NCBI RefSeq assembly: GCF_900496995.4
Contig: NC_044014.1
Coordinates: 22,962,234 to 23,026,233, forward strand
Reading direction: 5' to 3'
Length of the DNA: 64,000 nt
Source of the DNA: Aquila chrysaetos chrysaetos
Lineage: Eukaryota > Chordata > Aves > Accipitriformes > Accipitridae
Shown here: piece after piece, positions 30,264 through 43,900 of the stretch
How the letters are laid out: the number at the start of each line of letters is the position of its first letter
Position numbering within the stretch: the stretch's first letter is position 1
Notes under the pieces: model-generated
Told to the model about the DNA's origin: nothing
Database searches by the model: none
The model's input: the letters and a program-made list of their open reading frames with translations, nothing else
Program-made: the position numbers and the translations under genes

Positions 30264-33200
30264 ACAATCCCTCGATGCAAAAGCTGACACAAACCAAGGT
30301 ATTATTTACATTTTCTGGCACTTCAAATGTGGGCAGCTCCAAAGAGCTTTTTTCAAAAAGAGCAACAGCAGGTAATGCAACAAAATAAATAGCAGCTGTT
30401 TGAAAGCCAAAGCTTCGAGCACACGAACACACACATTTTTGCATAGATTGAGGCCTCAGGAGCACCAGTCTGCAAAAGACTGTTTATAGCTGGTTTGGGT
30501 AAAACCTAGGCAGTGGGCATAACTTGTTCCAACAAGAGGGAAAAGCTGCAGTGCAAGTGTCAAAGGCAGAGAGCTTCAGTTAGTGATGTAGGCAGGAGGA
30601 GGCCCTGACTTAGGGAAGGCTCCGATCTGTGCAGATTTACTGATTTGCCTGCATTGCCTCTCTTTCCCAAGTTTAGCTGTAACCCTTCCTCCCAGCCACC
30701 ACGACACAGGTGCCTTTCTTGGGAGGTGGAGCAGAAAACAAGGAAGGTAAAATCCAGCAATCAGAGCTGCAGGAAGAGCTGGGGGAGACCCTGGCCCCAT
30801 CCCCAGTGCAGTGCTGGATAACCGTGAGTCTGCCTGGAGCTGAAGTCAGCTCGGTGCCTCACAGGGCTACTAGCACAGGGGCAGCCTCTGGCACCAGTCA
30901 CCAGAGCCTGTGACACCATGGTCTCCAGCAAAGGGGCTCTCAGCTCTTTGGCCATTAGAGGGGAGCAAAAGCCCGCAAAAGAGCAGGAAGGCATCACCCT
31001 CTGAGCAGACCCTTTTTACTCCCTAAAAGCAAGAGCAGGCAGGAGGCTGGCTGTGCTCCTTCCTGAGACTCCTGAGCTCTTAGCTGTCCTCTCCTGGAGA
31101 AGCAGGGCCCTCAGGCCCAGGGAGAAGAGAGGATCCCCTGCTCCTTGCAAGCAGTCCATCTGTCATCCTTCTGCTTCCCCCGTCTCAGGTCAGCTGCATT
31201 GCCTTGCAAGAGTCACCCAAATAGGCCGATACAAACAGTTTAGGGTTTAACATCTGCACAGTACCAGAGGAAATAGTCCTTCCTTGCAGGTCCCTGAATG
31301 GTGTTTGACTGGCAGTCATTAAGAGAAACAGGTCAGCAATAATGTCTCTTCTTTACCCTGGCAAAATACAGCCATAAGCAGCAGCCCTCATGTCTGTATC
31401 AAACCCTCACTGTACAGCATTTGGGCATGGTCCTTCTTAGGGATCTGCGTGATGATGGAGAAAGTTGGGCATTTGAGAACAATTTTGCATACAGCTAGCC
31501 ACAGTATTGTCCCTTGATGTGTACATACTCTGAAAGACAGCTTCTGGGGAACACGCTGGATGGGACTGCCTTCCCTCTGCCAGGCAAGACAGCATTTCCC
31601 AAACAGGGCAAAACCAAAGCAGACCCACTGAATGGGAAGATGAGACCTCTCAGAAGGGACTATTTGGAGTCTGCTAGTGCTCCAAGTTATTTCTTGCTCT
31701 CTGACCTAGTTGCTCTTACCACTGTGAAATATCTCCAAAGAGAAAAATAACATAAGAGACAGCTAATGTCCTAAGGGTTAAACAAAGTGATGGTGACATC
31801 AACAGCTATTAACCCAAAGATGTCATAATCTGCAATCACCCTTTGGATGAATGCTATCACGGCTCTAAGCTAAGGTTTACAAATCCCATATGAAACATCA
31901 ATGATGAAAATCACCTCTAAGGAGCTTTCTTGTTGGTTTTGTGGTAGCATGTACCATTTACAAAGCCTTTTGCTCTTTAAACCCTCTAAGTAGACCTACT
32001 GGTGTTTGGAAACAGTGATTATGCCAAGTGCATTAAGTGGGCAGCTGGGCTTTTGCCTAGAGTTGCTATGTCTTCAAACTTTGTTCTGAAAACAACAGTT
32101 GAATATACACGCAGGATCTGGAGAACCTGAGATTAGCAGAGAATTTGTCAATTTAACTCATCAGTGTCTGTTTTCACAGTTGAAAATTTAGAGGCTGAAG
32201 GAGACCAGTCTCACTACCTAACACGGTTTTGAACAAATGCATGTACAAGAATCCTGCTGAAGGACTTCTTAAGATCAAAGGTGTCCTTTAAACAGCCTGA
32301 TCAGCTACATCGTTATCACAGAAGTCTCAAAGCTTAGGCTGACTTTAAGAACATCTACAGGCATTCATGCATGTACCTACCTGTGTTTTCTGAACTGTTC
32401 ATTAAAGAGAGACTTTGTACAAAACAGCACTCAGAATTTCTCAGCCAGAACAGATCTGGTGCTTTGAACAAGAGTGAAATAAACCACAGCACAGTAACAA
32501 CATTATTGCGTTAACCAAATTGCCATTGTGAGCTGTTGCCTGCGTTGGTTATGGTGTGTAAGAGCTCTCCACCCTGCATTCTCAAACATACAAAGCACCT
32601 TCTCCTTTGCTAAGCCAAACAGAATAGCCCCAGGGTCATTCACGCAGCCAGACCTTGCCAATGGCTCTATGTTGGCCCCTCTCCTTCATCATTCTCATGC
32701 TCCAAAGCCCAATTAAGTCATCTGCACTTATAGTTAGCAGAAGTTACACCAGCACCAGACACATACAAAACATCACCTCTTTCCTCCAGCTGAAGTCTAT
32801 CAAGGCTGCAGAGTCTTGGTCTATTTGCCAATCCCAGGCAAAGTTGAGAGAGCAAAATGAAAGTTCAGCACTTTGCTTTGTAAAACCCACTGGCTACAGA
32901 AGTGGGACTAAAATGCTTTTCCTGTAACCAGAGGAGAAAGTGCTCATTTCTGCCTTTTCACAAAAAAAAAGAGAAAAAAAAAAATCATCATTCATCCTCC
33001 TTGTTTCTGTCTCGAGACTATTTTGATCCCTGGCAAAGCTTTGCTCACCACCGCCAGCTACTTGCCTTCTTTTTTGCAACTTTTTGGAGAATGCCTCGTG
33101 AAACATCTTTGGAAAGCGCTGGTAATGAGACCCCACACTTCTTTATCCAGCACTGAACGGATAGAGCCAGAGGATTCCTTGGCTGGCAAGGTACGACCTG

Positions 33201-36200
33201 CGGAGAAGGACAGTCTTCAAACCTTTGGTTCAACATCTGGGGTTTTTTTCAGCCCATTCTGTGCAAGATTTACTGTAATACAGCTTCCCTGCTCAGACTC
33301 AACCTCTTCTTACAATATAGGTGCTCCATTTGCTGCTGGGCAGCCCTGACAAACTGTGGATAGGTTGTAATCCAAACACTGAACTGTGAAAGGTGTCTGT
33401 GTGCTGCCCAAAACGTCTGCAATTGTTTCTTCAGCTCCTCCCCGCTTCCTAACCCAAACTACAGGCAGGGAAAGGATGGACCATTGGACTCAGAGGAGCT
33501 AAGGCTGAATGAGAAAGCAGCTTTGCATCCAGAGCCAAGGCCTGAGGGAATGCACACAGGTCTGGCGGTAGGGGTATTATAAAAACATGTTTCTTCTAAA
33601 ACAAGAACATGGCCCTGAAGGCCACCTCAGCCAGACTTGGGAGAAGAAGGGGAATTTTTTTTACGGGTAGGCAGCTGCGGGCAGGGGAGGGCAGCGACGG
33701 CAGCACAGCACACAGGCTCACGCACAGCTTGAAGGGCTCTCCTCCCCACCGGCTCCAGCCCTGTGCTACTTGTAACTTCGCACCCCAGCCACGCTGCTTA
33801 CAATTAATTATTTCAGGCTTCCTCTGAGATGCCTCCAGGCCTGATCCTAATTCAGCCAATTTTTTACTATCTGTAGTTACTCTCAGCTTTGTTAATTCAT
33901 CTCCTGCCAAAATATGTGTTTAGCACCATCCCTCACTCCGCTGATCCAGGGGGCAAGTGCAAGAGAGAAGAGAGCAAAGCAATTCATTTTTAAGATCACC
34001 TTTTACCAATCTCTGTCTTTTGTTCTTGCTGAGGCCCTCAGCTTCTTGCCAGTTTAGTTTTAATGAAAATTAACTGTTCAACCCTTCTTCCCAGTTAGTT
34101 TAGATTTTAATAAGACTGGCCTTAATAGCAGTCCATGTATGTCGTTAGCGGGTTCAGGTCACAGCCATTAATGTTTCCCTGCCTAGAGTCCAAAATCCAG
34201 CATTACCACTGCTTGAACTGATAGATCGCCTCACGTGAAGCTTTACACAAAAGGCACTGAAGTTCACCTCCAGCCAAAGCCTCTGTTGAACTCGTATCAT
34301 TGGGATTATAACACTGAGTTTACCACTTGCAGAACATGTAATGCTGTTTCTATTTTTTTTTCTTCTCTTTTTTTGGCAAGATGCACACGTTAATCTGTGT
34401 TGCTTTCAAGAATGGTTTAGCTATGATTGTTCTGTTACTTGACATACTTTTCTAAGAGCAGACGTTAGATATACGGGGCTGCCCTTACCCTTGTGAACAC
34501 TACCATTCTGTTTTCAGTAACTCCTCCAACCTTCCTTGTTCTCTTGGATTTCATAAAAACAAAAAGTCATTTTGTTTCCTTTGAACAACTGCTAAATGGT
34601 TCTACATATCACTTTGAGCACACTCACCTTTTCACAATCAAGCAGGATCACTCTAGTTTTCCAGGATTACCAATAACAGAAGAAAACTCAACTCTGCAAA
34701 GCTCTTTACTGAGATTCCTGAGTTTTACATCAGCACGTAGTGCGATCTCAGAAGAGCTTGCCTTACAGGAACACATATAACTGAATTCAAAGGAGGCTGG
34801 GTTAGGTTAGTCAACAGCATCACTACCATAGCACTTGTACAAATTTATTATTAAATAATAATACAAAAGTTTTCCTTAAGAAGGTTGCTACACAGCCATT
34901 CCTGCTACAGACACCACTGAGGGTAGCTGAAAGAAGCTGAGAAGAAACTAGCCCCAGCTGCATCCAACCTAGAGTACCAGCAGGTAGAATGGCCTTGCTG
35001 GGCGTAAACAGGATCCGCTGGAGGGTGAGAAGCATCTTACTCAGCAGCAGTCCCTGAGCAAGAGGGAAGAGGCTGAGAGGGGAAGGAGAAGCTTCCTGAA
35101 CCCCAATAGACCCATCAGCTATTTGGAGCAGTTGGCTGCCCTCAGCTGTCCTGAAAGGCATGGTGCCCAGCTCCCAGCCAGCTGGGAGGTGCAGGAGCAT
35201 CTATGGCATGTTACACGTCCCTGGCGTTTGCAAGCCTTTGGGGAGCCCTTCCAAAGCACAGCTTGGGAGCAACCATGGGTCTTTCTGTTGTTTGAGATCA
35301 TGCCTTGCCTGAGTGTCCAGGAAAAGAGCTGTTTTCCATTGCACTGCCTTTGGGACTCACTTTGCTCTCCAGGCAAGCAGGGGCTGCTGTGAGTGTCAGG
35401 ACCCTGCACAAGCGTCCCCCATCATGCAGTTTGGCTGGCCCTGGCAAGGAGGTGCTGCCCTGCCGACCTTGCCATCACACTGGGCTCCCTGAGCCTTGCA
35501 GAGCAGCTGGTCCTTCCTGCACCCGAACAAGTAGTAGCCCAAGTAGTGAACACACACACCCCCTGCCCCCCTAGGACGATGCACGTTGTGACCTGTAATT
35601 TATGCTACAGCCCTCCTCTCTGAAAGGCATCAAATCTGATTTACAAACTCTAAAGTGTCAGTGCATCCAATAAAGCCTACCAAAAATTCATCACCTCACT
35701 GTCCAAAAGTTTTGCCCTATTTGCAGCTGAAATTTCTCTCACTTCCAGCACCAGGAGAGGGCACAGACCACCCAAGGAGCTGCTGCAGCAAGGTACCCAC
35801 AGAGAGTGACCAAGCAGGCTTTTGCTGTAAGCTAACCGCAGAGGACACCCCACCACCCCCCTGCCGCCCATGCCACCATGCCTGCTGCTGCTCTGCAGCT
35901 CACCTCCATCTCCCATCCCTGCCTGACACCACTGCCGAGGTGGGACATTGAGAGTACTCCTGTCGGGTACCACTGGTGGCTTGTGTTACACTGTCCCTTA
36001 CGCACCTTGCTGGGAGCTTGTGCCAAGCTTAGCAGCTGGCTTTTCTCTGCTAGGAACGAGGAATAGCCATCTGCGTACCGGTGCTGGGGAGAGCGGTGCT
36101 TTATTTTGGAATAACCCTTCCCGCATGTTGCCCCTTGGGCTGACACCACAGCGGCAAATAGCTACTGCCTGGAGATGACTTGTAACTCCAGCAGCCTGAA

Positions 36201-39200
36201 AGACTCCGGCCCCTGCAACACAGCTGGTGAGCCGGGTAATCCCCACCACTGAAATACAGCTCGTCTCTCCAAGAAAACCTCCCTCCTCAAATAAGTCAGT
36301 GTTGGGACCTTTGCACCAATCTGATAATTCCCTGCTCCCAGAAACAGGGGTGGTTATAGGTATCAGGAGCAAACCCTGCTGCGCAGCTCCACCTGCCGTG
36401 ACAGCCCCAGGCAGGTCCCTGCGGGGACAGGGGACTTGCCCACTCCAACAGTGGTCTCAGTGGCAAATGGCCACTTCTGGGACTGGACAGCCACAGAGCT
36501 TGGACTCATTCCCTTCCTCTGTGGGAAGTATTTGCAATGTGGAAGCATCAGAGGAAGGCATTGCCTACGATCTCAAGAGCATCAGGGGTGCATGGAGACC
36601 GTGAGAGAGAGGTCCGTGGCCTGCCCGTCAGGGGTGAGTGGCTGGGGCTGAGCAGCACAGGTCCCTGCATCGGCCAAAGAGAAGAGTTTCCTGGCACAGA
36701 GGTGCTCTTTGCTCCTTGCCATTTAATGGTGGGGTGAGTCAAAATCATCACCTTCGAGGAGCCCGTCCTCCTTGAGGCTTCCCTCTCACAGCCGGAGCCA
36801 TTTCACACTCACCTGCAGAGGGAGCCAGCTCCTCTTTATTAGCCAAATTCTGTTGACACAGTTTGGTGCCGCCACCTCACCGGGCTGGAAAAACCAGCCG
36901 CGGAACTGACGTGGCCGTGCTGCAGCCCACGAACCGGCTCTCCGGTGGGGATGCTGCCAAGGGGACGTGTGAGGACCCTCCCACATACAGAAGTGCTGGC
37001 GATGAAGCAGCAGCAGCTTATTAGCTGTTTGCAAAGTCCCACAGGAGAGCAGCGTTAGTGGCAGCGCCAGGCCCTGCTGCGTGTTCCAGCAGTGGTACGG
37101 CCACTGATGCTGGGCTAAGACAGGGGTTTTAACGGGAGTGGTGCGAGCGTGTGGCTTCACCCCTTCCCGTCACCAGCAAGCAGCTGCCCCCAGCCCAGGG
37201 TTTGGGCAGAGCTGCACGGCCATCACCTGGAAAACGCGCTCATTTGCAAACCCAGGGTGTCTCAAATGCCGGGATGGCTCCTGCTCACAGGGCTGCCATG
37301 CCTCACGCGTAGAGCAGGTTTGCGAGGAGCTGCCGGGGCTGGGCAAACCTGAAAAGCTGGCTCATGGGTGCCCCAAACGCCTCCCGGCCCGCAGAGCCAC
37401 TCGGGGCCCTCGCAGGGAGTTTTGCACGCAGTGGCGAGACTGCTGGGGTTTCGCATCCCGCTCGGGCTCCCCCGTGCCTTGCCAATAGCAAGACGGAGGG
37501 GCAGAAGGCAGCTTTGCACTGCGCAGGGCTCAGCGGGGGTTGCAGCTCCTGGGCGAGGCTTCTTCAGCTCTCCAAAAAGTATTGACTCATGTCCTACTTT
37601 TCCTTGAGGGGGGGGGGACCTTGTTCCCTGCTTGCTGCCTCATAAACCACAGTTTTAATTTCCTAAGTTACGCCACAGCCCTACCTGCCCGGCTCCGTGC
37701 CTGTGACAGGGGAGCGCCCACGGTAGCTGAGAGACACCTTGCCCAGAGATCGGGTACCAAACTGAAGGCAGAGCTGTCTGAAGGATAAAGCTCACCTACA
37801 TCCCTTCCCCCACCAAGGCTTTTAATGTGTGACAGGCTACTCATTATTCATAATTGAACTTAATAACTAGCTTAAGGCTTTGTTATACTTTCCTTCTGTA
37901 TTCTATACTGAAAGAATAACAAGGAGAAAAGTAAAGAGAGAAAGCTATGCATTTAATACAAGAGAAAAGATTTACAGAAAACAGGAATAAAGCTGGAAAA
38001 GCTAGAGGAGCCCTCACCTTTAATGAGCATACCCAAATACTTCCAGAAAACTACCCCATAACTCAAAGAATGGCTCCTGACAGTTTCTAAGCCCATACAC
38101 AGCTTTTCCTGGGGAAGACTCTTTTCACTTCAGTGGTGGTTTTTGAATGTCCGCTTCTTACTCACAGGATCCTTGGGCAGGTTTGTGCTTTACTCCATTA
38201 GAAGTAGTTCTCACCAAATTGTTGAATCACTTTTTAATACACTATATATATTTTGACTCCCTGGATAGACATGCCTCCTAACTCTGCTATACATTTAGAA
38301 ATGAAAGTAGTCATGAAAAGCTCAAGGAGTTAAGGACTTCTCTAATAGGAGATAACATGCTAATGCTGCATGTGGTGCTGGCTTCAACTTCTTTCTGAAA
38401 TTGTGAACAGCAAGAAGGTAGCGTCCTCAGAAAGCTGGAAAACAGACTCACATTTTTGTAAGCCCACACAGGCTCCTTGTGTCTCAAACATTTCTCTCCA
38501 CTCTTTCACTTGCAAGCAAAACAATGGGCAGGTCTCTGGCCCCATCAGGCCATGGTGCCCCCGTTTCCTCCGTGATGCCAGCACTGGTGATCTGCATCTG
38601 GCCTGGAGGATTTTGCTGCGCAAGGTTGGTGCTGGTACCCTCTCCTGCAGCTCCTCCGAGGCCAGAGGTGACTGCTGTGGGGCACAGCCAAACTGAAGCA
38701 GCCCTTCACCTCCATTGTGTTTTGCCACACAGCTGGGCTGTGGGGGACGGAGACAAGCCACTCCATTGGAGCATCAGTTTGCAAACATGGTGCATTTGTC
38801 ATCTCGCTCTTTTTTCTTCTGTTTAAGGTCAAAGCAACCCAACGCTGTCACCAAGCCACAAGCTTCCCAACTCACTTGCTATATTCAGCTTAATCTAAAT
38901 AGCCAAACTCTCACGTAGGCAGCAGCAACGATCTCCCTTTTCCACCCCAGAGATGACAAAGAACTGAGCAAAATGCCCCACCTCCACCCCCTTGTCCACA
39001 CTCATCTGCTAGGATATGCCAACAAAGCCACCATAGTGCAACTGGCAGGCATGCTGCAAAACTTGTGGCAATATCTTTTTTCCCCCCCAAACCCCATCAA
39101 CCTTTAAATTTCAACTCACAGGCAGAAAGGTGCCAGGTAGCCAGTGTTTCTACCACTTAACTACAATCCCTGTTTTTCCCCTACTACCTGTTAGCAGCTC

Positions 39201-40312
39201 ACCTTGCTCTGATCTCTCCCCAACCCCCACTGGGGACAATTAGACTCCACATCCTCAGCTCAGGGGGCATGAAGCCACATAGGGCTGCTACAGAGCAAGA
39301 CCGATGGGTTGCCATGCCCACCACTGACCATGGTCAGGCTTGGGCATCCCAGAAGGCAGCAGGAAACTCCAGGAAGAGCAGCTTCTGCCATGGGACAGTT
39401 ACAGGTCCCAGCTTAGGTCTATGGGCTCTTCTCATCTGTCCTTGATGGCAAATGAGATTCTCATCCAAAGCCTTCTTCACCACAGCCCCTCTGCAAGCTG
39501 AGGGTTAGGGAGGGAAGGCAGCAGTGCCTGGCCTCAGAGGAGCCCAGCTAAACTGCTGTTTGCTAGGTTGTACATGGCAACACACCTTTCATCTGGAAAA
39601 AGAAACACATGCAACAGCAAGCAAGAGCAGAGCCTGGAAACACCAGTGAGGGCAGCAGTGGCAATAAGGTTACTCTCCAGCTTGTGCCAGTGCTGCAGTG
39701 GCCCCAGCTGAGAGCATGGAGCACAGCCCTTGACCCTCAGCGTGGGGCATTGCCAGTTGGACCATCAGCCAAAGCTGCAGGTGGGCTGTGCAATTGCACT
39801 GAAGCGTGGGTTTGCCTTAGAGCCCAGGGTGAGTAGAAACACATAGGTATTGCTCCATACCATGTCCCCAAGTGGGGCAACAGTATGCCTGTTCACATTG
39901 AAATGAGCAGGCAATTCTGTTTTCTTCAGGAAGAGCAGAGCTTGTTGCTTCTATAAACATGCTGTATGGCCCATTGCCTATGTCCAGCTCTCCAAGCTAC
40001 TGGCTGCTCTTCCTGTGGTCCTGGCACTTGCACCTGTTCCAAATTCTTTTATCACAGGTTTGGAGACTCTTTGTCATGGGTGTGTGTCACGCACTGGCAG
40101 AGGAGGGAAGGCACTGCCTGAAACCCTGTGGGAAGACCAAAAGGAATTGCTGATGGAGGTTTGTAGGGATCCAGAGGTATGTGGAGACCATAGCAGCAGT
40201 AACGAGAAGGAAAAAGCACTTTAATCTTGCCTGAACAACATCCTGTTACAAGGATTACAGGTTCACATTAAACCAAGACTGGAGAACTGCCACACAGGAG
40301 AAAGAACGTAAC

Positions 40313-40318
40313 TTTATT
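40313..40318 (-). terminator. Candidate poly(A) signal of the UGT8-like gene
   Basis: TTTATT on the plus strand is AATAAA on the minus strand, about 610 bases past the stop codon. It would give a 3' UTR of ordinary length. Confidence 0.45.
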
Positions 40319-40924
40319 TTAAAAAATAATAATTTAGCTCAAACACAGACAGGATTGCAGAGGGTTGATCGAAGGAGGAAGAACAGTATTTACCCACAGA
40401 ACTTAAACCAGACCAATTTCATTCTTTTGTAGATGATACTTTCAGTGCCCTTCCCTGTCCACAGCTCTACTTCAGGTCCTCACTTGTATGTAAAGGAATC
40501 CTGACTCCTGAGGTTCTTGGTAACAAGGCAGAACAGAAACAGTCTCTGCCACACATGAAATGCTATTCCTACCTCCAGAGCCTCCACAGAAGATCCAAAA
40601 AGCCAGAAGAGCAACACCAGCATCTAAACCAACGTGCAATACAAAGGGAACAACTTGCAGTCCTCCCTGGAAGTCTACCTACCCATGCCCCATTCCCAGC
40701 GTCCTGGCCAAGTGCTTCCACCCACGCCTGAATCCGCGCCCCCGCCCACAGGTGCTGTACACAGAGGTGTGCACACAGGCCTTTGCAACACTCCTCCCGC
40801 CCCACTCTTCTCATCCAGACCTGCCGATCTTTCACCTCTCTCCGTGCCTGCGTGCCGTACATTTCTTGGCACAGCAGCAGTTTGTTTCACAGTGACGGGA
40901 TGTGCCCTGGAACATGCTGAGCCA

Positions 40925-43900
40925 CTACTGCAATTTCTTCTCTTCTGTGAAGTGGCCTTTCATGCAATTGCCGTTTTGATACACAGGGCTGGCCTTCTTC
41001 CTTCTGCACCACACCACAGACTTGTAGAGGATGAATCCAATACCGGCCAGACACAACAAGAGAAGAGCCAAAATGTCCAGGCAGAAGTACTCATATAAGG
41101 AGAGGTCGTAGACAGCAGGGCGAAGATATGGTGCCCCATCGTGACGAAGGATGTACTCGAGCCAATACACTGTCCTATTGAGAGCATGCATCGGTCTGTC
41201 CAGGTGCAAAGCCGAGATGATCTTGGCTGCTTTTCTGTAGCTGCAAGGGAAGAAGACAAGAAGTTATCCTTCTGACAGGAGCTTCATGGCTGAGAAGTTG
41301 TCTGAGGTGACCAGTGGTGCTTTCAAGTCCCAAATAATACCTTGAAAAAGTGGCGAATTTCTTCCATGATTCTCTTCATATATGCCTCTGAAAGCCACTC
41401 TGATGGCAATCGTTAGCCATGGCAGCATAAGCCAGAGAGTTATCTTACTTTGTGGTTTGTTAACAAGACTGGCAGTTCAGCTCCCAAGTACCTGCTCGGT
41501 GGGTTGGTGTGGATTGTTGCTTTCTGAGGGGAGTTTGCACCCAAAGACCTCACCCAGCATCAAGCAACAGTTGCACACTTGATAACTGGCCAAATCCTTC
41601 AAGGTACTGAGTTGCAACACCTTAACAACTTACACTGAGGTCAGTAGTTGAGAGCTCCTAACAGGTAACAACAACAACAAAATCAAGCCCTCAGACAGCA
41701 TTTCAAACTCTAGCAGTTGCACGTGCCCTGTTGGAAAGCGGGAGCCCTGTGTCGCTGTGCTGCAGCAGATCTAGGAAAGGGCAGAGTATCTGGTTGTCAG
41801 AAGGAACAGTTGGAGCATTACCTGATGTCCACTCTCTGCACTGTTTCTACAGAAAGCTGTTTGGACAAGACCAGGGAGATTCCAAAGTGAGGTTGCAATC
41901 TTATTTTCCCTGATGACTGGCTAGCATTAAAAGGAGAAGTTTGTGCCTCAGCATCTCGGGAAGCTTTCTAAGAAAATTACAGTCAGAGTCAAACAGGACT
42001 AGATCATGCTCTCTGACAGCAAATGCTGGAGTATCTCCTCCTGGACCTGATCTCAAGATTTGGAGGCACTAACATGTCTGGCCAGCTGCTTGCAACTCTG
42101 CTTGGTCCAGAAGCCACCACAAGTTGTGTAGGGGTCAACACAAAGACACACTGGTCCCTACATACAGTCTGCACCACGGAAGAGCTCAATGCTTCTGGAT
42201 GCCTCACCTGGGGTCGGAGGTAACTGTGACGACAGCTTGGTAAAGATCCTCTTCTTTCACTCTGCTCCAGTCCATGAGGATACCCATGCCCTTTGCCTGT
42301 ACTCTGGTCATGATGTCAAACTGGTCCCCATAGAAAGGAAATCCCACCACTGGTACACCATGATAAATTGCCTCAAATACACCGTTCATTCCGCAGTGGC
42401 TGACGAAGGCTTTCACATTGGGATGGCCTGCAGGCAAAGAAACGGCAGCAGGTCAGTGCCTTCCATGCTGAAACACGGCTACCGCTGGCTGCTTCAACAC
42501 ACAGCGTTGGTGTATGTTTAGGGAAAACCAAGCATGCTAAGCAGAGAGGATGTTACCCTTTGGGAACACACCTGGCTTTTGGCAGCCCAAAACTTGCTGA
42601 GTAGTGCCTGGAGGAGGAGGGAGATAGGGGCCAAGACGCAGCTTCAAGCAGGCGTTAGGTGAGGACCATGTTTTGTACAGATCAGACTCGCAACAAGCAA
42701 CAGACTTAGACCCACACAGGTGCTGTTGTCCTTGTGTGCCTTTGCTGTGGTTTGGGCTAAACTCCAGGGATGTTGCTAGCGGCACACACACACACAGAGC
42801 CCAGCCTTACCTAGCAGGTCATTCTGGGGCAGCCACCCCATCATCAGCGTATTCTCACCCAGGTTTCTTGGCTTCTGCCCAAAGTATCTGTGGGAGGAGA
42901 TAAAGGAGGGGGAAAAAGGGAAAAGAAACACACAGAGAACAATTATAAATTCAATCAGATCAAGAAGTGGAAACAAATTCTGTGTTTTGAGATGAATCAC
43001 CTCTCAATATTGATTTTCATCCAACTAGAATTAAAAGGAATCCCATTCCCTCCTCACCTCCACACCACCCTCTGTGGGAGGCGAGCAAACGCGCCAGCCA
43101 TCTTCTCCACCAAATCGCTCGGAAGGGCTCGGATCCCAATGCCAAAGGAGACAACAACAACACCCGCATCTGCTGCTTCCACCCAGAGACGCAGACCCTG
43201 CGGGAAAAACACACACAGGTGCCTTGAAGTCTTATGGGAGAAAAGCCCTTCCCACTGTTGCTTCTGCCAGTAGAAAGTTATCTATGAAGGATGATACCAA
43301 ATCTACCTGGAGCACAAAGCTACATGGTTTTCACCAGGCAACAAACTCTAAAACCACTGTGATTTCTGCACCCAGCCAGGCAGAAATTACTTGAGTACCT
43401 GCTGGGCTTGGGAGCTTGCAGGGAGGTGTCCAAAACTTGCATTTCATAGCATTACCTCCTGCTTTGGAGGTAACACAATTGTTCTTTGGCAAGGAGGGCT
43501 CTGAAAACATAGGGCCTACATAGGAGCAGCCAGAGCAAGAAGGAAATTGGAGTAAAAAGAGGAAGGCTATTTTCCATCAGCACTAAGGCAGGAGGCCTGT
43601 CAGGGTCTCCAGCTGTAGGCTGATGCAACAGACAAAACATCAGGCAGGCAGGGCTGGGAACAACATCTCACTGGAGATTCCTCACTAACTCTCCAATGTC
43701 AAAGGCTCCTGGAGGTGGCAGAAGGTTTTGCCCTCTTGCCAGGAGAGTTATACCCATCCTTGACAGCTACTTGCAGGTAGCAGATTTAGGTTTTGGTCAC
43801 TAGGCAGAGAGGTAGCTACAGCTCCAGCAAAACCCATGGTTGTTTGTCCTTCGTTTAGAGGCTACCTGTAATGCTACATAAACAGGTGTGTGTCTAGAAC

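Larger units (their letters stand above)
25201..40312. other. 15-kb gene-free interval upstream of ELOVL3
   Basis: I found no exon of a known gene on either strand; all open frames are short and unlike any family I recognise. Recognised contents are an A17/T7/G6 run at 26087-26116, a CR1 3' fragment at 30077-30263, an AT-rich tract near 29320-29350, an A-rich tract near 32960-32985 and a G run near 37609. An AT-rich block at about 37820-38360 shows no identifiable repeat. Confidence 0.6.

Noticed and set aside
37820-38360. AT-rich block suspected to be another LTR
   Set aside because: No matching TG...CA ends, flanking duplication or known LTR signature could be found.
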